This document shows positions 24,221 through 31,529 of a stretch of DNA of 37,874 nt, piece after piece. A model generated the notes under the pieces. That model searched no databases, was not told where the DNA came from, and saw only the letters and a program-made list of their open reading frames with translations. Position numbers and translations under genes: made by a program. Source of the DNA: Bacteroidia bacterium (lineage in GTDB: Bacteria; Bacteroidota; Bacteroidia; Flavobacteriales_D; Sanyastnellaceae); assembly GCA_030427925.1 (NCBI GenBank), contig JAUICJ010000026.1:1-37874 (forward strand), written 5' to 3'. How positions within the stretch are numbered: position 1 is the first letter of the stretch; each line of letters begins with the position of its first letter.

Positions 24221-25053
24221 AGCGCCGCTGCCATTGCGGACACCGCCTCCGATGAGGCTGCAGCCGGTAACCCCGCGGGCGGCCCCCACGGCGTCGGGTT
24301 CACGTCCACCACGTACATCCGCCCCGAATCCGCATCGCGCAGCACGTCCAACTCCGCGTAATCCACGTGCAAGGCCGCCATCAGAGCCCTCACGGAAGCG
24401 AGTTCGGAGGGGGTGAAAAGCGCCTCCACTGAACCGAGTTCCACGGAGGTTGTCAAGTTCGTGTAGCGCGCGTCTTCGGGTTTGTACTTCAGGTAAACCG
24501 CGGGGAATTGGCCGCGGATGAACACCAACCGCAAATCCACGGCGCGGCCGTCGGCGGAGCGGTTGTTCACGATGATTTGGTACACCTTGCCCTGCGCAGG
24601 CGCATCCACCGGCCCGACGACTTCGCGGCCATCGTGCACCGCGTTGCCATCGCCCTTCTCCAACATCCGGCCGGTGTGCGCCCGCGGGTCCACCGCGACG
24701 CCGTAGCCGAACACCTGCGCGTGAGCCCGGTCCAACGTCGATTTCCGGATGTCGTCGCACCGGTCATTCCACGCTCCCGAAGGCCACCAAGCCGGCCGCT
24801 GAGCCGCCTTTTCGGTGGCGTCCTCGAACCGCATCGTCAGCATCACCCGCCGGCGTGGACGGTTCGTCAACTCCACGCCCAACGCCCGGCACATTTTGTA
24901 CAACGCCGTCCGGCGGGAGGGCGCGTCGGGGTGTACGACGACCGCTGGAGGCACGCCGCCCGCCCGCAACGCCAATCCCAGCCACTGCATCGCATGCCGC
25001 ACCCGCTTGCCCCAACGTTCCACCCGCGGAACGGACGACGGGTAGTCGATCAT
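24193..25053 (-). CDS. ATP-grasp-like protein of unknown substrate
   Basis: A 286-residue cytoplasmic protein. The ATG at 25053 is chosen because it overlaps the nth stop as ATGA. The C-terminal part resembles an ATP-grasp catalytic lobe: KVYQIIVNNR and DLRLVFIRGQFPAVYLKYK as central strands, then YAELDVLRD and VVDVNPTPWGPP, whose acidic residue and asparagine would bind magnesium-ATP. The N-terminal half contains NDRCDDIRKSTLDRAHAQVFGYG, a distinctive stretch (residues about 100-125, quoted in part) I cannot match to a named ligase. Many such enzymes join a carboxylate to an amine or thiol. It is the last gene of the DUF6702 - nth - ATP-grasp operon and overlaps thrC by 28 nt tail to tail. 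The fold call is moderate; the substrate is unknown. Confidence 0.72.
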   Translation of the reverse strand: MIDYPSSVPRVERWGKRVRHAMQWLGLALRAGGVPPAVVVHPDAPSRRTALYKMCRALGVELTNRPRRRVMLTMRFEDATEKAAQRPAWWPSGAWNDRCDDIRKSTLDRAHAQVFGYGVAVDPRAHTGRMLEKGDGNAVHDGREVVGPVDAPAQGKVYQIIVNNRSADGRAVDLRLVFIRGQFPAVYLKYKPEDARYTNLTTSVELGSVEALFTPSELASVRALMAALHVDYAELDVLRDADSGRMYVVDVNPTPWGPPAGLPAAASSEAVSAMAAALQSAAVSSR

Positions 25054-25718
25054 TGGGCGCGCTTCGCTTTCGCCGCCTCCCACTTCCGAATTTCAGCCGG
25101 CCGCCCGCAGGCGCGGAGCAAGAAGTCCTTGTCGATGTCGAGTCCCCGCGCCGGGCTGTATTCCCTTCCGTAGAAGATGATCTGCAGGTGCAGGTCGTTC
25201 CAGCGGTCGCGGGGGAAGAGCCGTTTCGCGTCGCGCTCGGTTTGTTCCACCGAACGGCCGTTCGTCAGGCCCCACCGCCACATCAGCCGGTGGATGTGCG
25301 TGTCGACGGGGAAGGAGGGCTCGCCGAACGACTGCGCCATCACCACCGAAGCGGTCTTGTGGCCCACGCCCGGGAGGGCTTCCAGCGCTTCGAGGTCGTT
25401 CGGAACTTCGCCGCCGTGGCGTTCGAGGAGGAGTTCGGAGAGGCGGTGGATGTTTTTGGATTTGGCCGGAGAAAGGCCGCACGGACGGATGATGTCCCGG
25501 ATGAAATCCACGTCCAACGCGGCCATCGAAGCCGGATCGGAGGCGGCTGCGAACAGCTCCGGCGTGACCTGGTTCACCCGCTCGTCGGTGCATTGCGCGC
25601 TGAGCAGCACCGCGACGAGCAGCGTGTAAGGATCCGAATGATCCAGCGGCACCGGCGGCTCCGGATACAGCCGCTGCAGCTCCTGTTGAATGAACTCGAC
25701 TTTCTCCGCTTTCTTCAT
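25050..25718 (-). CDS. nth: Endonuclease III-like DNA glycosylase/AP lyase without the Fe-S cluster motif
   Basis: A 222-residue base-excision repair enzyme. The ATG at 25718 overlaps the upstream stop as ATGA. It has the family's LLSAQCTDERVN, the helix-hairpin-helix LPGVGHKTASVV with catalytic Lys121, and FPVDTHIHR with catalytic Asp139, so it should remove oxidised pyrimidines and cleave the abasic site. The unusual part is the C-terminus: the four-cysteine C-x6-C-x2-C-x5-C loop of Escherichia coli Nth is absent. The only cysteines are Cys43, Cys80 and Cys204, and the tail reads YGREYSPARGLDIDKDFLLRACG (quoted from residue 184 in part). The active site is intact, so this looks like a cluster-less variant and not a pseudogene. 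Confidence 0.9.
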   Translation of the reverse strand: MKKAEKVEFIQQELQRLYPEPPVPLDHSDPYTLLVAVLLSAQCTDERVNQVTPELFAAASDPASMAALDVDFIRDIIRPCGLSPAKSKNIHRLSELLLERHGGEVPNDLEALEALPGVGHKTASVVMAQSFGEPSFPVDTHIHRLMWRWGLTNGRSVEQTERDAKRLFPRDRWNDLHLQIIFYGREYSPARGLDIDKDFLLRACGRPAEIRKWEAAKAKRAQ

Positions 25719-26200
25719 GGCTTGTAGGTCCAAATCGGCATTTCCCGCGTGAGCAACTCGCGCTTCGCCGTCCCGTTCACTTCCACGTGCACCTCGTTCA
25801 CTTGGTCATCGAATTGCCCGAAAAACAGCTCATTCCGAACGGTCAACACGTCCGGAACCGGCGTCGCCACCGACTCGTAATACAGGTACGTCACGTCGTA
25901 ATCCACCTCGTAGCCCAAAAACGCACACGGCGCCTCCAACCCATTGACCTCCAACGACCACCCGTCCATCGCCACCGCCTCGGCCCACCGACCACACGAC
26001 GGGTGCTCCCGCTCATCGCCCAGCCAAATCGGCCCTTCCTCCTCACCCCGCCGCTCGCGCTCCCGATCCAGCTCCACCTCAAAGTCGTCCGTGAACACAC
26101 GCACCGTCACCTGCCACGTGCCCTCGCGGCTGTAAACCAAATCCGTCCGACTGAAGTGAAAGTCGTGCAGCAACACCAACAAGGGAAGCAGGAACAGCAT
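25715..26200 (-). CDS. DUF6702-like secreted or membrane-attached protein
   Basis: A 161-residue protein. The ATG at 26200 gives an N-terminal hydrophobic signal (MLFLLPLLVLLHDF); an ATG 13 codons earlier is less likely because it would lie inside the divergent promoter. The first part, DFHFSRTDLVYSREGTWQVTVRVFTDDFEVEL (residues about 12-43, quoted partly as FHFSRTDLVYS and VRVFTDDFEVEL), follows the pattern of DUF6702 proteins of Bacteroidota: an N-terminal HxS element and an FTDDFE motif. The remainder is beta-rich with VEVNGTAKRELL near the end. No function is known for the family. It begins the leftward operon with nth and the ATP-grasp-like gene. Confidence 0.72.
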   Translation of the reverse strand: MLFLLPLLVLLHDFHFSRTDLVYSREGTWQVTVRVFTDDFEVELDRERERRGEEEGPIWLGDEREHPSCGRWAEAVAMDGWSLEVNGLEAPCAFLGYEVDYDVTYLYYESVATPVPDVLTVRNELFFGQFDDQVNEVHVEVNGTAKRELLTREMPIWTYKP

Positions 26201-26205
26201 GGGGA

Positions 26206-26213
26206 CAAAGTTA
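26206..26213 (-). promoter_or_regulatory. -7 promoter box (TAACTTTG) for the leftward DUF6702-nth operon
   Basis: On the minus strand TAACTTTG is an exact match to the Bacteroidota -7 consensus TAnnTTTG. Only 5 nt separate it from the ATG at 26200, so the transcript would be leaderless or nearly so. No -33 TTG is evident. Confidence 0.6.
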
Positions 26214-26225
26214 TGCACCCGGCTG

Positions 26226-26233
26226 TACCTTCG
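26226..26233 (+). promoter_or_regulatory. -7 promoter box (TACCTTCG) for the rightward nrnA operon
   Basis: TACCTTCG fits TAnnTTYG and ends 4 nt before the nrnA ATG at 26238. It sits back to back with the minus-strand box at 26206-26213. The same box with nearly the same flanks occurs before the ATG at 35841. Confidence 0.55.
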
Positions 26234-26237
26234 TGGC

Positions 26238-27296
26238 ATGACCTCGAATCAGAAATACGGATCGCCGGTGTTCACGCCCGAGTCCATGGCGCAATGCGCC
26301 GAACTCCTTGCCGCCCCCGGCACGCCGGTCATCACGGCCCACCGCGGCCCCGACGGCGACGCCATCGGCTCTGCACTTGCCCTGTGGAACCACCTCAGCG
26401 AGCTGGGCGTCCACGCCACCGTTGTGATGCCCGACCATTACCCGTCGTTCCTGCACTGGCTCCCGGGCCACGAATCCGTCCTCCTGTTCGAACAGCACGC
26501 AGAGGAAGTCCAAACCGCAGTGGACGCCGCCAACGTCATCTTCTGCCTCGACTACAACGACCTCTCCCGCACCGGCGCTTTGGCTCCCGTCCTCGAAGCC
26601 TCGCCCGCCCCGAAAATCATGATCGACCACCACCAGCACCCGAAGGACTTCGCGGCCATCACGTGGTCGGATACCTCCCGCTGCAGCACGGCGGAGCTGA
26701 TTTACGGCTGGATCGAGGCGCGCGGCGAAGCCGGTGAAATCTCCCCGGAAACGGGCTCATGCTTGTACACGGGCATCATGACCGACAGCGGCTCGTTCCG
26801 CTTTCCTTCGGTCACGCAAGGAACCCACCGCATCGCGGCCCACTTGATCGAACGGGGCGTCGACCACGCCGTCATTCATTCCCGCGTCTACGACACGAAC
26901 CAAGTGGATCGGATGCGGTTGGTGGGGTATGCGTTGAGTGAGAAATTGCGGGTTTGGCCTGAACACCACGCCGCCCTCATTGCGCTGTCTCAAGAAGAAT
27001 TGAAGCGGTTCCACTACCGTTCGGGCGACACCGAAGGGCTCGTGAACCAAGCCCTCAGCATCGAAGGGGTGAACATGGCGGCCTTCATTCACGAGTCCCA
27101 CGACGGCCGCATCAAGCTGAGCCTCAGGAGCCGCGGGTCGTTCAGCGTCCGGGAGGTGGCCGCGGCCCACTTCAACGGGGGCGGCCATTTCAATGCCTCG
27201 GGCGGAGCGGTGGAAGGGGCGACATTGGACGAGGTGGTGGCGCAATTTGAACACCTGCTGCCGGGTTTGGCGCCGGCGTTGGATTACAGCATCTGA
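26238..27296 (+). CDS. nrnA: DHH-family phosphoesterase, oligoribonuclease/pAp phosphatase
   Basis: A 352-residue DHH/DHHA1 enzyme. The N-terminal DHH domain has HRGPDGDAIGS (metal-binding), FCLDYNDLSR, IDHHQHP (the DHH motif) and TGIMTDSGSFRF; the C-terminal DHHA1 domain ends in FNGGGHFNASGG. NrnA degrades very short RNA oligomers and pAp in the cytoplasm. The ATG at 26238 lies 4 nt after a -7 box; the frame is open further upstream, but that part would lie inside the promoter. Two FKBP-like genes follow, the first after 2 nt. An nrnA-gldI pair is, as far as I know, common in Flavobacteriia, which fits the neighbours here. Confidence 0.93.
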   Translation: MTSNQKYGSPVFTPESMAQCAELLAAPGTPVITAHRGPDGDAIGSALALWNHLSELGVHATVVMPDHYPSFLHWLPGHESVLLFEQHAEEVQTAVDAANVIFCLDYNDLSRTGALAPVLEASPAPKIMIDHHQHPKDFAAITWSDTSRCSTAELIYGWIEARGEAGEISPETGSCLYTGIMTDSGSFRFPSVTQGTHRIAAHLIERGVDHAVIHSRVYDTNQVDRMRLVGYALSEKLRVWPEHHAALIALSQEELKRFHYRSGDTEGLVNQALSIEGVNMAAFIHESHDGRIKLSLRSRGSFSVREVAAAHFNGGGHFNASGGAVEGATLDEVVAQFEHLLPGLAPALDYSI

Positions 27297-27298
27297 TC

Positions 27299-27817
27299 AT
27301 GCGTCGGCGCGTGGTTTTCTGGGGGGTGGCGGTCGCCTTGGTGGCGTTGGCCGTCAGCTTATTCGGCGCGTTGCGTTGGTCGAATCCCCAGCCAGCGGCT
27401 CCGGCGAAGGTGGACCTCGAAGCGTTCAACCGGAATCGGGTGGCCCGGCAGCAAGCCTTCATCGACACGGTGACAGCGAGCGGGCAGTGGTTGGACGCTC
27501 CGGGCGGGGTGCGGTATCGGTTCATCGAAGACGCGCTCGGTGTGGGGGACACGTTGAAGCGCGGGGACTGGGTGGCTTGGCAGGTGCGCGTGGCGCTGTC
27601 GAACGACTCGGTTTGCTTCGAGCGGCCGTTGGCGTTCAAGTGGCAGGCGACGGATGTGCCGACGGGGTTCCACGATTTGGCCGGGCGCACGTCGGTGGGG
27701 GATTCGGTGGAAGCGTGGTTGCCGGCGCACATGGCTTGGGGGCTGACGGGGTACCAAACCCTGATTCCGCCCGACGCCATCATTCACTTGAATTACCGAT
27801 GGCACGCCGAGCCCTGA
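27299..27817 (+). CDS. FKBP-type peptidyl-prolyl isomerase-like protein, membrane-anchored (GldI-like)
   Basis: A 172-residue protein, 2 nt after nrnA. The N-terminus has one membrane segment (VVFWGVAVALVALAVSLFGAL, residues about 5-25) after MRRR, so it is an anchor or signal. The C-terminal part fits the end of an FKBP domain: VGDSVEAWLPAHMAWGLTGY and IPPDAIIHLNYR (compare the usual AYG...IPPNxxLxFxVEL). The FKBP core is shorter than normal, and some active-site aromatics are not evident, so isomerase activity is uncertain. GldI of gliding bacteria is a periplasmic FKBP lipoprotein encoded near nrnA; this protein lacks a lipobox cysteine. It probably assists folding of exported proteins, perhaps type IX cargo, which is inference. 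Its end overlaps the next gene by 19 nt. Confidence 0.7.
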   Translation: MRRRVVFWGVAVALVALAVSLFGALRWSNPQPAAPAKVDLEAFNRNRVARQQAFIDTVTASGQWLDAPGGVRYRFIEDALGVGDTLKRGDWVAWQVRVALSNDSVCFERPLAFKWQATDVPTGFHDLAGRTSVGDSVEAWLPAHMAWGLTGYQTLIPPDAIIHLNYRWHAEP

Positions 27818-28524
27818 TCGCTGCTTTGGTCCTGTTCGGAGTCGCGTGCGGGGAAGTTCCGCAGCAGCGGCCTGAGGTGCAGTTCATTCGGTTGGGAGAT
27901 CCCCTGGGCCCCACGTTGGATGGGGCGGTAGCGGCCGTGATCCAAACGGATGGACAGCGCGACACGGTGTGCCTGTGGGAAGCTCCTTGGGCCGAGCTGA
28001 GCCGCAAGCACGCGCTTCGTGCTGGCGATGCAGGCTACGCCCAAATCGGTGAGGAATGGCAAGGCTTCGACGTGCTGAAGGTGTGGACCCAGGAAGACTG
28101 GACAGGCCCGGTTCAGCGTTCCGTCCAACGCGGCGCGTTCAGCGATTCCCTCTGGCTTGCGGCCGCTTACGGGGCGGATGGGGGGCGTTTGTCGCTTGGA
28201 AGTGGCTGCTGGGCCTTGCGCGCGGATTCGCTGGGTGCCACCCCGATGGCGAAAGGCGACCTGCTCACCATTGCGTGGTCCCAATTGCCGGCCTTCGATG
28301 ACGGGCATTCGTCGGGGTCAGGCAAGGAGCTCGAGATGGCGTTTCGGTGGGGCGATGAGGACCAGGTGTTGCCCGTTTTTTGGCGAGCCATCGAACGGTG
28401 GGGAGCCCCCGCTGAATGGGAATTGGTGTGCCCTTGCAAGGAGGCTTTCGGGGGGCAAGGCATTCCTGCACTCGGTTTGCCAGCTCACACGCCCGTGCGC
28501 TTCAAGGCCCGCATCAGCCGATGA
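27799..28524 (+). CDS. FKBP-like lipoprotein
   Basis: A 241-residue protein. The ATG at 27799 is chosen because it gives a lipoprotein signal peptide (ALIAALVLFGVAC) with lipobox cysteine at residue 17; the open frame upstream only shadows the previous genes. The C-terminus, CPCKEAFGGQGIPALGLPAHTPVRFKARI (residues about 210-238, key parts EAFGGQG, LPAHTPVRF), resembles the last strand region of FKBP domains. The middle contains a duplicated-looking FKBP-type stretch (KGDLLTIAW). It overlaps the preceding FKBP-like gene by 19 nt, suggesting tandem duplication and divergence. It is probably a periplasmic chaperone; activity is not established. Its end overlaps the opposite-strand methylase gene by 11 nt. 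Confidence 0.65.
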   Translation: MARRALIAALVLFGVACGEVPQQRPEVQFIRLGDPLGPTLDGAVAAVIQTDGQRDTVCLWEAPWAELSRKHALRAGDAGYAQIGEEWQGFDVLKVWTQEDWTGPVQRSVQRGAFSDSLWLAAAYGADGGRLSLGSGCWALRADSLGATPMAKGDLLTIAWSQLPAFDDGHSSGSGKELEMAFRWGDEDQVLPVFWRAIERWGAPAEWELVCPCKEAFGGQGIPALGLPAHTPVRFKARISR

Positions 28525-29230
28525 GGAACAGGCACGGTCGCTTGTTCAGCGACGGCGCTCCGTTGCGCTTGACCTCTTCCCGCCAGTCCTCGATCGCCAT
28601 CGACCGAATCCATTCGGTTTCCAGCGTCAATTCCACTGCCACGCAAAGCTGCTGATCCGGAGGCAGCCGGTCCAAGCATTCCCGAAACGTGGCATCGTTC
28701 CGATAGGGCGGTTCCATGAAAATCTGGGTCTCCCTCCGGCGCTGAAGGCCTTCGCGCATTTCCTTCCACCGCTGGTCGCGGTGCTTGCCCTCCCGAGGCA
28801 GGTACCCCTTGAAGGCGAACGCCTGACCGTTCATTCCACTGGCCATCAAGGCCAGCAGGATCGATGAGGGCCCGATGTGCGGCCGAACCCGCCAACCGCA
28901 AGCGTGAGCAATCCGCACGGCCTGCGCCCCGGGATCCGCCACCCCGGGACACCCCGCATCGCTGACCAATCCGATGTCTTCCGTCCCCCGAAACCAGCGC
29001 GTCAATTCCAGCAGGTCCTGCTCATCGGTGTGCTCATTCAAAAGGAAGTGTTCGAGCTCCCGAATGGATCGCTCTCCGTCCACGTCGTTCATCAACCGCC
29101 CCCAACTGCCTTGGCTTTCGACAATGAATCGGTTGCACGCGTGCAACGCTTCAAGCGCTGAAGCAGGCAAGTCGAGGTGCGGAGTCCGGCTCCCCAACGT
29201 GTTCGGAATCAGGTGCAGGGTAGGGGGCAT
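28514..29230 (-). CDS. RsmI-like SAM-dependent methyltransferase (tetrapyrrole-methylase fold)
   Basis: A 238-residue protein. The ATG at 29230 (MPPTLHLIPNTLG) lies 2 nt after the preceding stop and matches the family start. It has the SAM-binding GLVSDAGCPGVADPG with PHIGPSSILLALMASG, typical of the RsmI branch, which 2'-O-methylates C1402 of 16S rRNA. It also has the FIVESQGSWGRLM and FMEPPYRN elements seen in the Bacteroidota paralogue of RsmI. Because Bacteroidota often carry both RsmI and this paralogue, the exact substrate is not certain. It is co-transcribed with the tyrosine phosphatase, in the usual dnaA neighbourhood of the phylum. Confidence 0.82.
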   Translation of the reverse strand: MPPTLHLIPNTLGSRTPHLDLPASALEALHACNRFIVESQGSWGRLMNDVDGERSIRELEHFLLNEHTDEQDLLELTRWFRGTEDIGLVSDAGCPGVADPGAQAVRIAHACGWRVRPHIGPSSILLALMASGMNGQAFAFKGYLPREGKHRDQRWKEMREGLQRRRETQIFMEPPYRNDATFRECLDRLPPDQQLCVAVELTLETEWIRSMAIEDWREEVKRNGAPSLNKRPCLFLIG

Positions 29231-29232
29231 GA

Positions 29233-29697
29233 TCAATCGTTTGGTTGTTTCCATCGGTTCACCCACGCAGCCGCCGCGGCATCCACCTGCGCATAAACGG
29301 CCTCAAATCCATCCGCGCCCCCATAATACGGGTCCGGTACATCGGCGTGTTCATCGAACCGCACCACTTCCGCAGGCGATCCTCCCCGAGCTTTCAACCG
29401 CTCGGCCAGCGCTTGGATGTCGTTCAGGTTGGCTGCGTCCATGGCGAGCACCACGTCGTAACGTTCGAGGTCCTTCATCGTCAACTGAGCCGAGCGCTGA
29501 CCGCTGATGTCCAGCCCATGCCGCCGCATCACTTCCACCGAACGGCGGTCGGGCGCCTCGCCCACGTGGTGACCACTGGTTCCCGCTGATGCCACCTGCA
29601 ACCGCACCCCTTGAATCGCCGCGTGATGGCGCAAGAGCCCTTCCCCAATCGGCGACCGGCAAATGTTCCCCAAACAAACCACCAAAACCCGTTTCAT
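29233..29697 (-). CDS. Low-molecular-weight protein-tyrosine phosphatase
   Basis: A 154-residue cytoplasmic phosphatase of normal length. The phosphate-binding loop CLGNICRSP has nucleophile Cys8 and Arg14, and the general acid aspartate is in DPYYGG (122-127). It hydrolyses phosphotyrosine; in bacteria it often counteracts tyrosine kinases of polysaccharide export, but no such kinase is nearby. It lies downstream of dnaA, separated by an intrinsic terminator, so it probably has its own promoter, which I could not identify. The RsmI-like gene follows after 2 nt. Confidence 0.94.
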   Translation of the reverse strand: MKRVLVVCLGNICRSPIGEGLLRHHAAIQGVRLQVASAGTSGHHVGEAPDRRSVEVMRRHGLDISGQRSAQLTMKDLERYDVVLAMDAANLNDIQALAERLKARGGSPAEVVRFDEHADVPDPYYGGADGFEAVYAQVDAAAAAWVNRWKQPND

Positions 29698-29712
29698 GCG
29701 TTCCGTATGTTC

Positions 29713-29741
29713 AAAAAACGGGACCCCTTGCGAGGTCCCGT
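29713..29741 (-). terminator. Intrinsic terminator of dnaA
   Basis: On the minus strand a perfect 8-bp stem ACGGGACC / GGTCCCGT (29741-29734 with 29725-29718) closes an 8-nt loop and runs into six T (29718-29713). It starts 4 nt after the dnaA stop codon. This is the clearest terminator in the window. Confidence 0.9.
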
Positions 29742-29745
29742 CCCA

Positions 29746-31194
29746 TCAATGGATGGCCAGTTTTTTCTCCAAATCGTCCAAGTACTTTCGGAAGTGCTTG
29801 TCCGTCTCTTGCAAGTTGTTCACTGTGCGGCAGGCGTGCAGCACCGTCGCGTGGTCCTTGCCTCCGCAGTGCAGTCCGATGTTCGCCAAGGAGCTCTTCG
29901 TCATCTTCTTCGAGAAGTACATGGCGATTTGACGCGCTTGGACGATTTCGCGCTTCCGCGTTTTCGACTTCAGCAATTCGATGGGCAGGTCGAAGTAATC
30001 GCACACCACCTTCTGGATGTAGTCGATGCTGACTTCGCGGGCGGTGTTTTTGACGAATTTGTCAATCATCTGCTTCGCGAGCTCCAGCGTGATGGCCTTC
30101 TTATTGAAGCTGCTGTGGGCAATCAGGGAAATGAGCGCACCTTGCAGTTCCCGGATGTTGGTGGTGATGCTGTAAGCCAAATACTCCACCACTTCCCGCG
30201 GCAGTTCAATGCCGTTGGCGTACATCATCTTTTCGAGGATGGCCATCCGCGTCTCCAACGAAGGCACTTGCAAGTCGGCGCTCAGGCCCCATTTGAAGCG
30301 GCTCAACAACCGCTGCTCCATGCCTTGCATCTCCACCGGCGGCTTGTCCGAGGTGAGGATGATTTGCTTGCCGGTTTGGTGCAAGTGATTGAAAATGTGG
30401 AAGAACACGTCCTGGGTCTTTTCCTTTCCGCTGAAGAATTGCACGTCATCGATGATCAGGACGTCGATCATTTGATAGAAGTGGCTGAAGTCGTTCACCG
30501 AGTTGTTGCGAACCGCGTCGATGAATTGGTGGGTGAACTTTTCAGACCCCACATAAAGCACCGTGCTCTCGGGATTGCGTTCCTTGATTTCCAAGCCGAT
30601 GGCGTGGGCCAAATGCGTTTTGCCCAACCCCGTGCCTCCGTAAATCAACAACGGATTGAACGCCGTGCCCCCAGGCTTGTTGGCCACCGCAAGTCCTGCG
30701 GAACGCGCCAAGCGGTTGCATTCGCCTTCAATGAGGTTGTCGAAGTTGAGGTTGGGAATGAGGTTCGATTCGATGTTCAACTTGCGCAATCCGGGAATCA
30801 CGAACGGATTCTTGATTTGCGTTTCCACAGCCGGAATGGGCATGGAGACGTTGGGGTTCCGCGTGGACTGTCGATTGCTCGCGGGCATCTTCACCGTGTA
30901 CGGGCTGGAAGCGGCCATTCCGTTGTGTCCTGCCGGGGCATTCTCCATGATGATGGAGTATTCGAGCTGGGCATCCGCGCCGAGTTCTTTCCGAATGATG
31001 CGCTTCAGGAGGTGAACGTAATGCTCCTCCAGCCACTCGTAAAAAAATTGCGAAGGGACTTGGATGGTGAGGACGTCGCTTTCCAACTTGATCGGCTTGA
31101 TCGGAGCGAACCACGTTTTGAACGCCTGAGCGCTGATGTTGTCCTTGATGACAGCGAGACAGTTCTCCCAGACGTGCAAATGGCTTAGGCTCAT
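29746..31194 (-). CDS. dnaA: Chromosomal replication initiator protein DnaA
   Basis: A 482-residue AAA+ initiator. Domain I (MSLSHLHVWENCLAVIKDN) is followed by a short variable linker (about 85-130), then the ATPase domain with Walker A GGTGLGKT (186-193), Walker B LIIDDVQFF, sensor ILTSDKPP and the arginine-finger region RFKWGL, then the DNA-binding domain with the signature GGKDHATVLHAC near the C-terminus. It unwinds the origin at DnaA boxes. dnaN does not follow, as is usual in Bacteroidota. A strong terminator lies just downstream and an AT-rich 335-bp intergenic region upstream. The start at 31194 matches the family. Confidence 0.98.
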   Translation of the reverse strand: MSLSHLHVWENCLAVIKDNISAQAFKTWFAPIKPIKLESDVLTIQVPSQFFYEWLEEHYVHLLKRIIRKELGADAQLEYSIIMENAPAGHNGMAASSPYTVKMPASNRQSTRNPNVSMPIPAVETQIKNPFVIPGLRKLNIESNLIPNLNFDNLIEGECNRLARSAGLAVANKPGGTAFNPLLIYGGTGLGKTHLAHAIGLEIKERNPESTVLYVGSEKFTHQFIDAVRNNSVNDFSHFYQMIDVLIIDDVQFFSGKEKTQDVFFHIFNHLHQTGKQIILTSDKPPVEMQGMEQRLLSRFKWGLSADLQVPSLETRMAILEKMMYANGIELPREVVEYLAYSITTNIRELQGALISLIAHSSFNKKAITLELAKQMIDKFVKNTAREVSIDYIQKVVCDYFDLPIELLKSKTRKREIVQARQIAMYFSKKMTKSSLANIGLHCGGKDHATVLHACRTVNNLQETDKHFRKYLDDLEKKLAIH

Positions 31195-31529
31195 GGCGGT
31201 TGGCTTAAAAGGCTTTAAACTAGACTTGACTTGACTTGTTTTCCCTGTTCAGAGGAGCTCTTAAAGGGAGGTGCAAGGTTCTGATAAACTCTTGAAAAAA
31301 AAAATCCAACTGCCCTTGACTTTTGACTTTTTCAGACTTGTGTCAAAACGCTGAACCCCTTGATGTATGCGGGGATTCAGTGTTTAGCTGTATAATCATG
31401 CAGTTGGTCGAAATTGTGTGGAGGTAACCTCCTGAATACGTGAACGCAGACCAAATAGCGGGTTCATTTTTTCTCATTCGTGTGTTTTTGACACGGCATT
31501 ATATTCATCCCAAGGTTTTACACATTCCC
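31195..31529. other. AT-rich intergenic region between dnaA and the divergent thioesterase gene
   Basis: No gene is seen here. The region holds three tandem ACTTG units (31224-31238), a run of ten A (about 31295-31304), repeated TTGACTTT (about 31315-31330), and a 9-bp inverted pair GTGTCAAAA (31340-31348) and TTTTGACAC (31486-31494). One box TTTTACACA (about 31516-31524) differs by one base from the DnaA box TTATnCACA. It must contain the dnaA promoter, but no clean TAnnTTTG box is present. A role in replication control is possible but unproven. Confidence 0.6.
31351..31380. repeat. Imperfect inverted repeat upstream of dnaA
   Basis: CTGAACCCC (31351-31359) pairs with GGGGATTCAG (31371-31380) with one bulged A, around an 11-nt loop. 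No T-run follows on either strand. It may be a protein-binding site or an RNA stem in the thioesterase leader. Confidence 0.5.

Noticed and set aside
27193-27798. Upstream extension of the FKBP-like lipoprotein gene
   Set aside because: It reads through nrnA and the first FKBP-like gene out of frame; the ATG at 27799 starts a proper lipoprotein signal.
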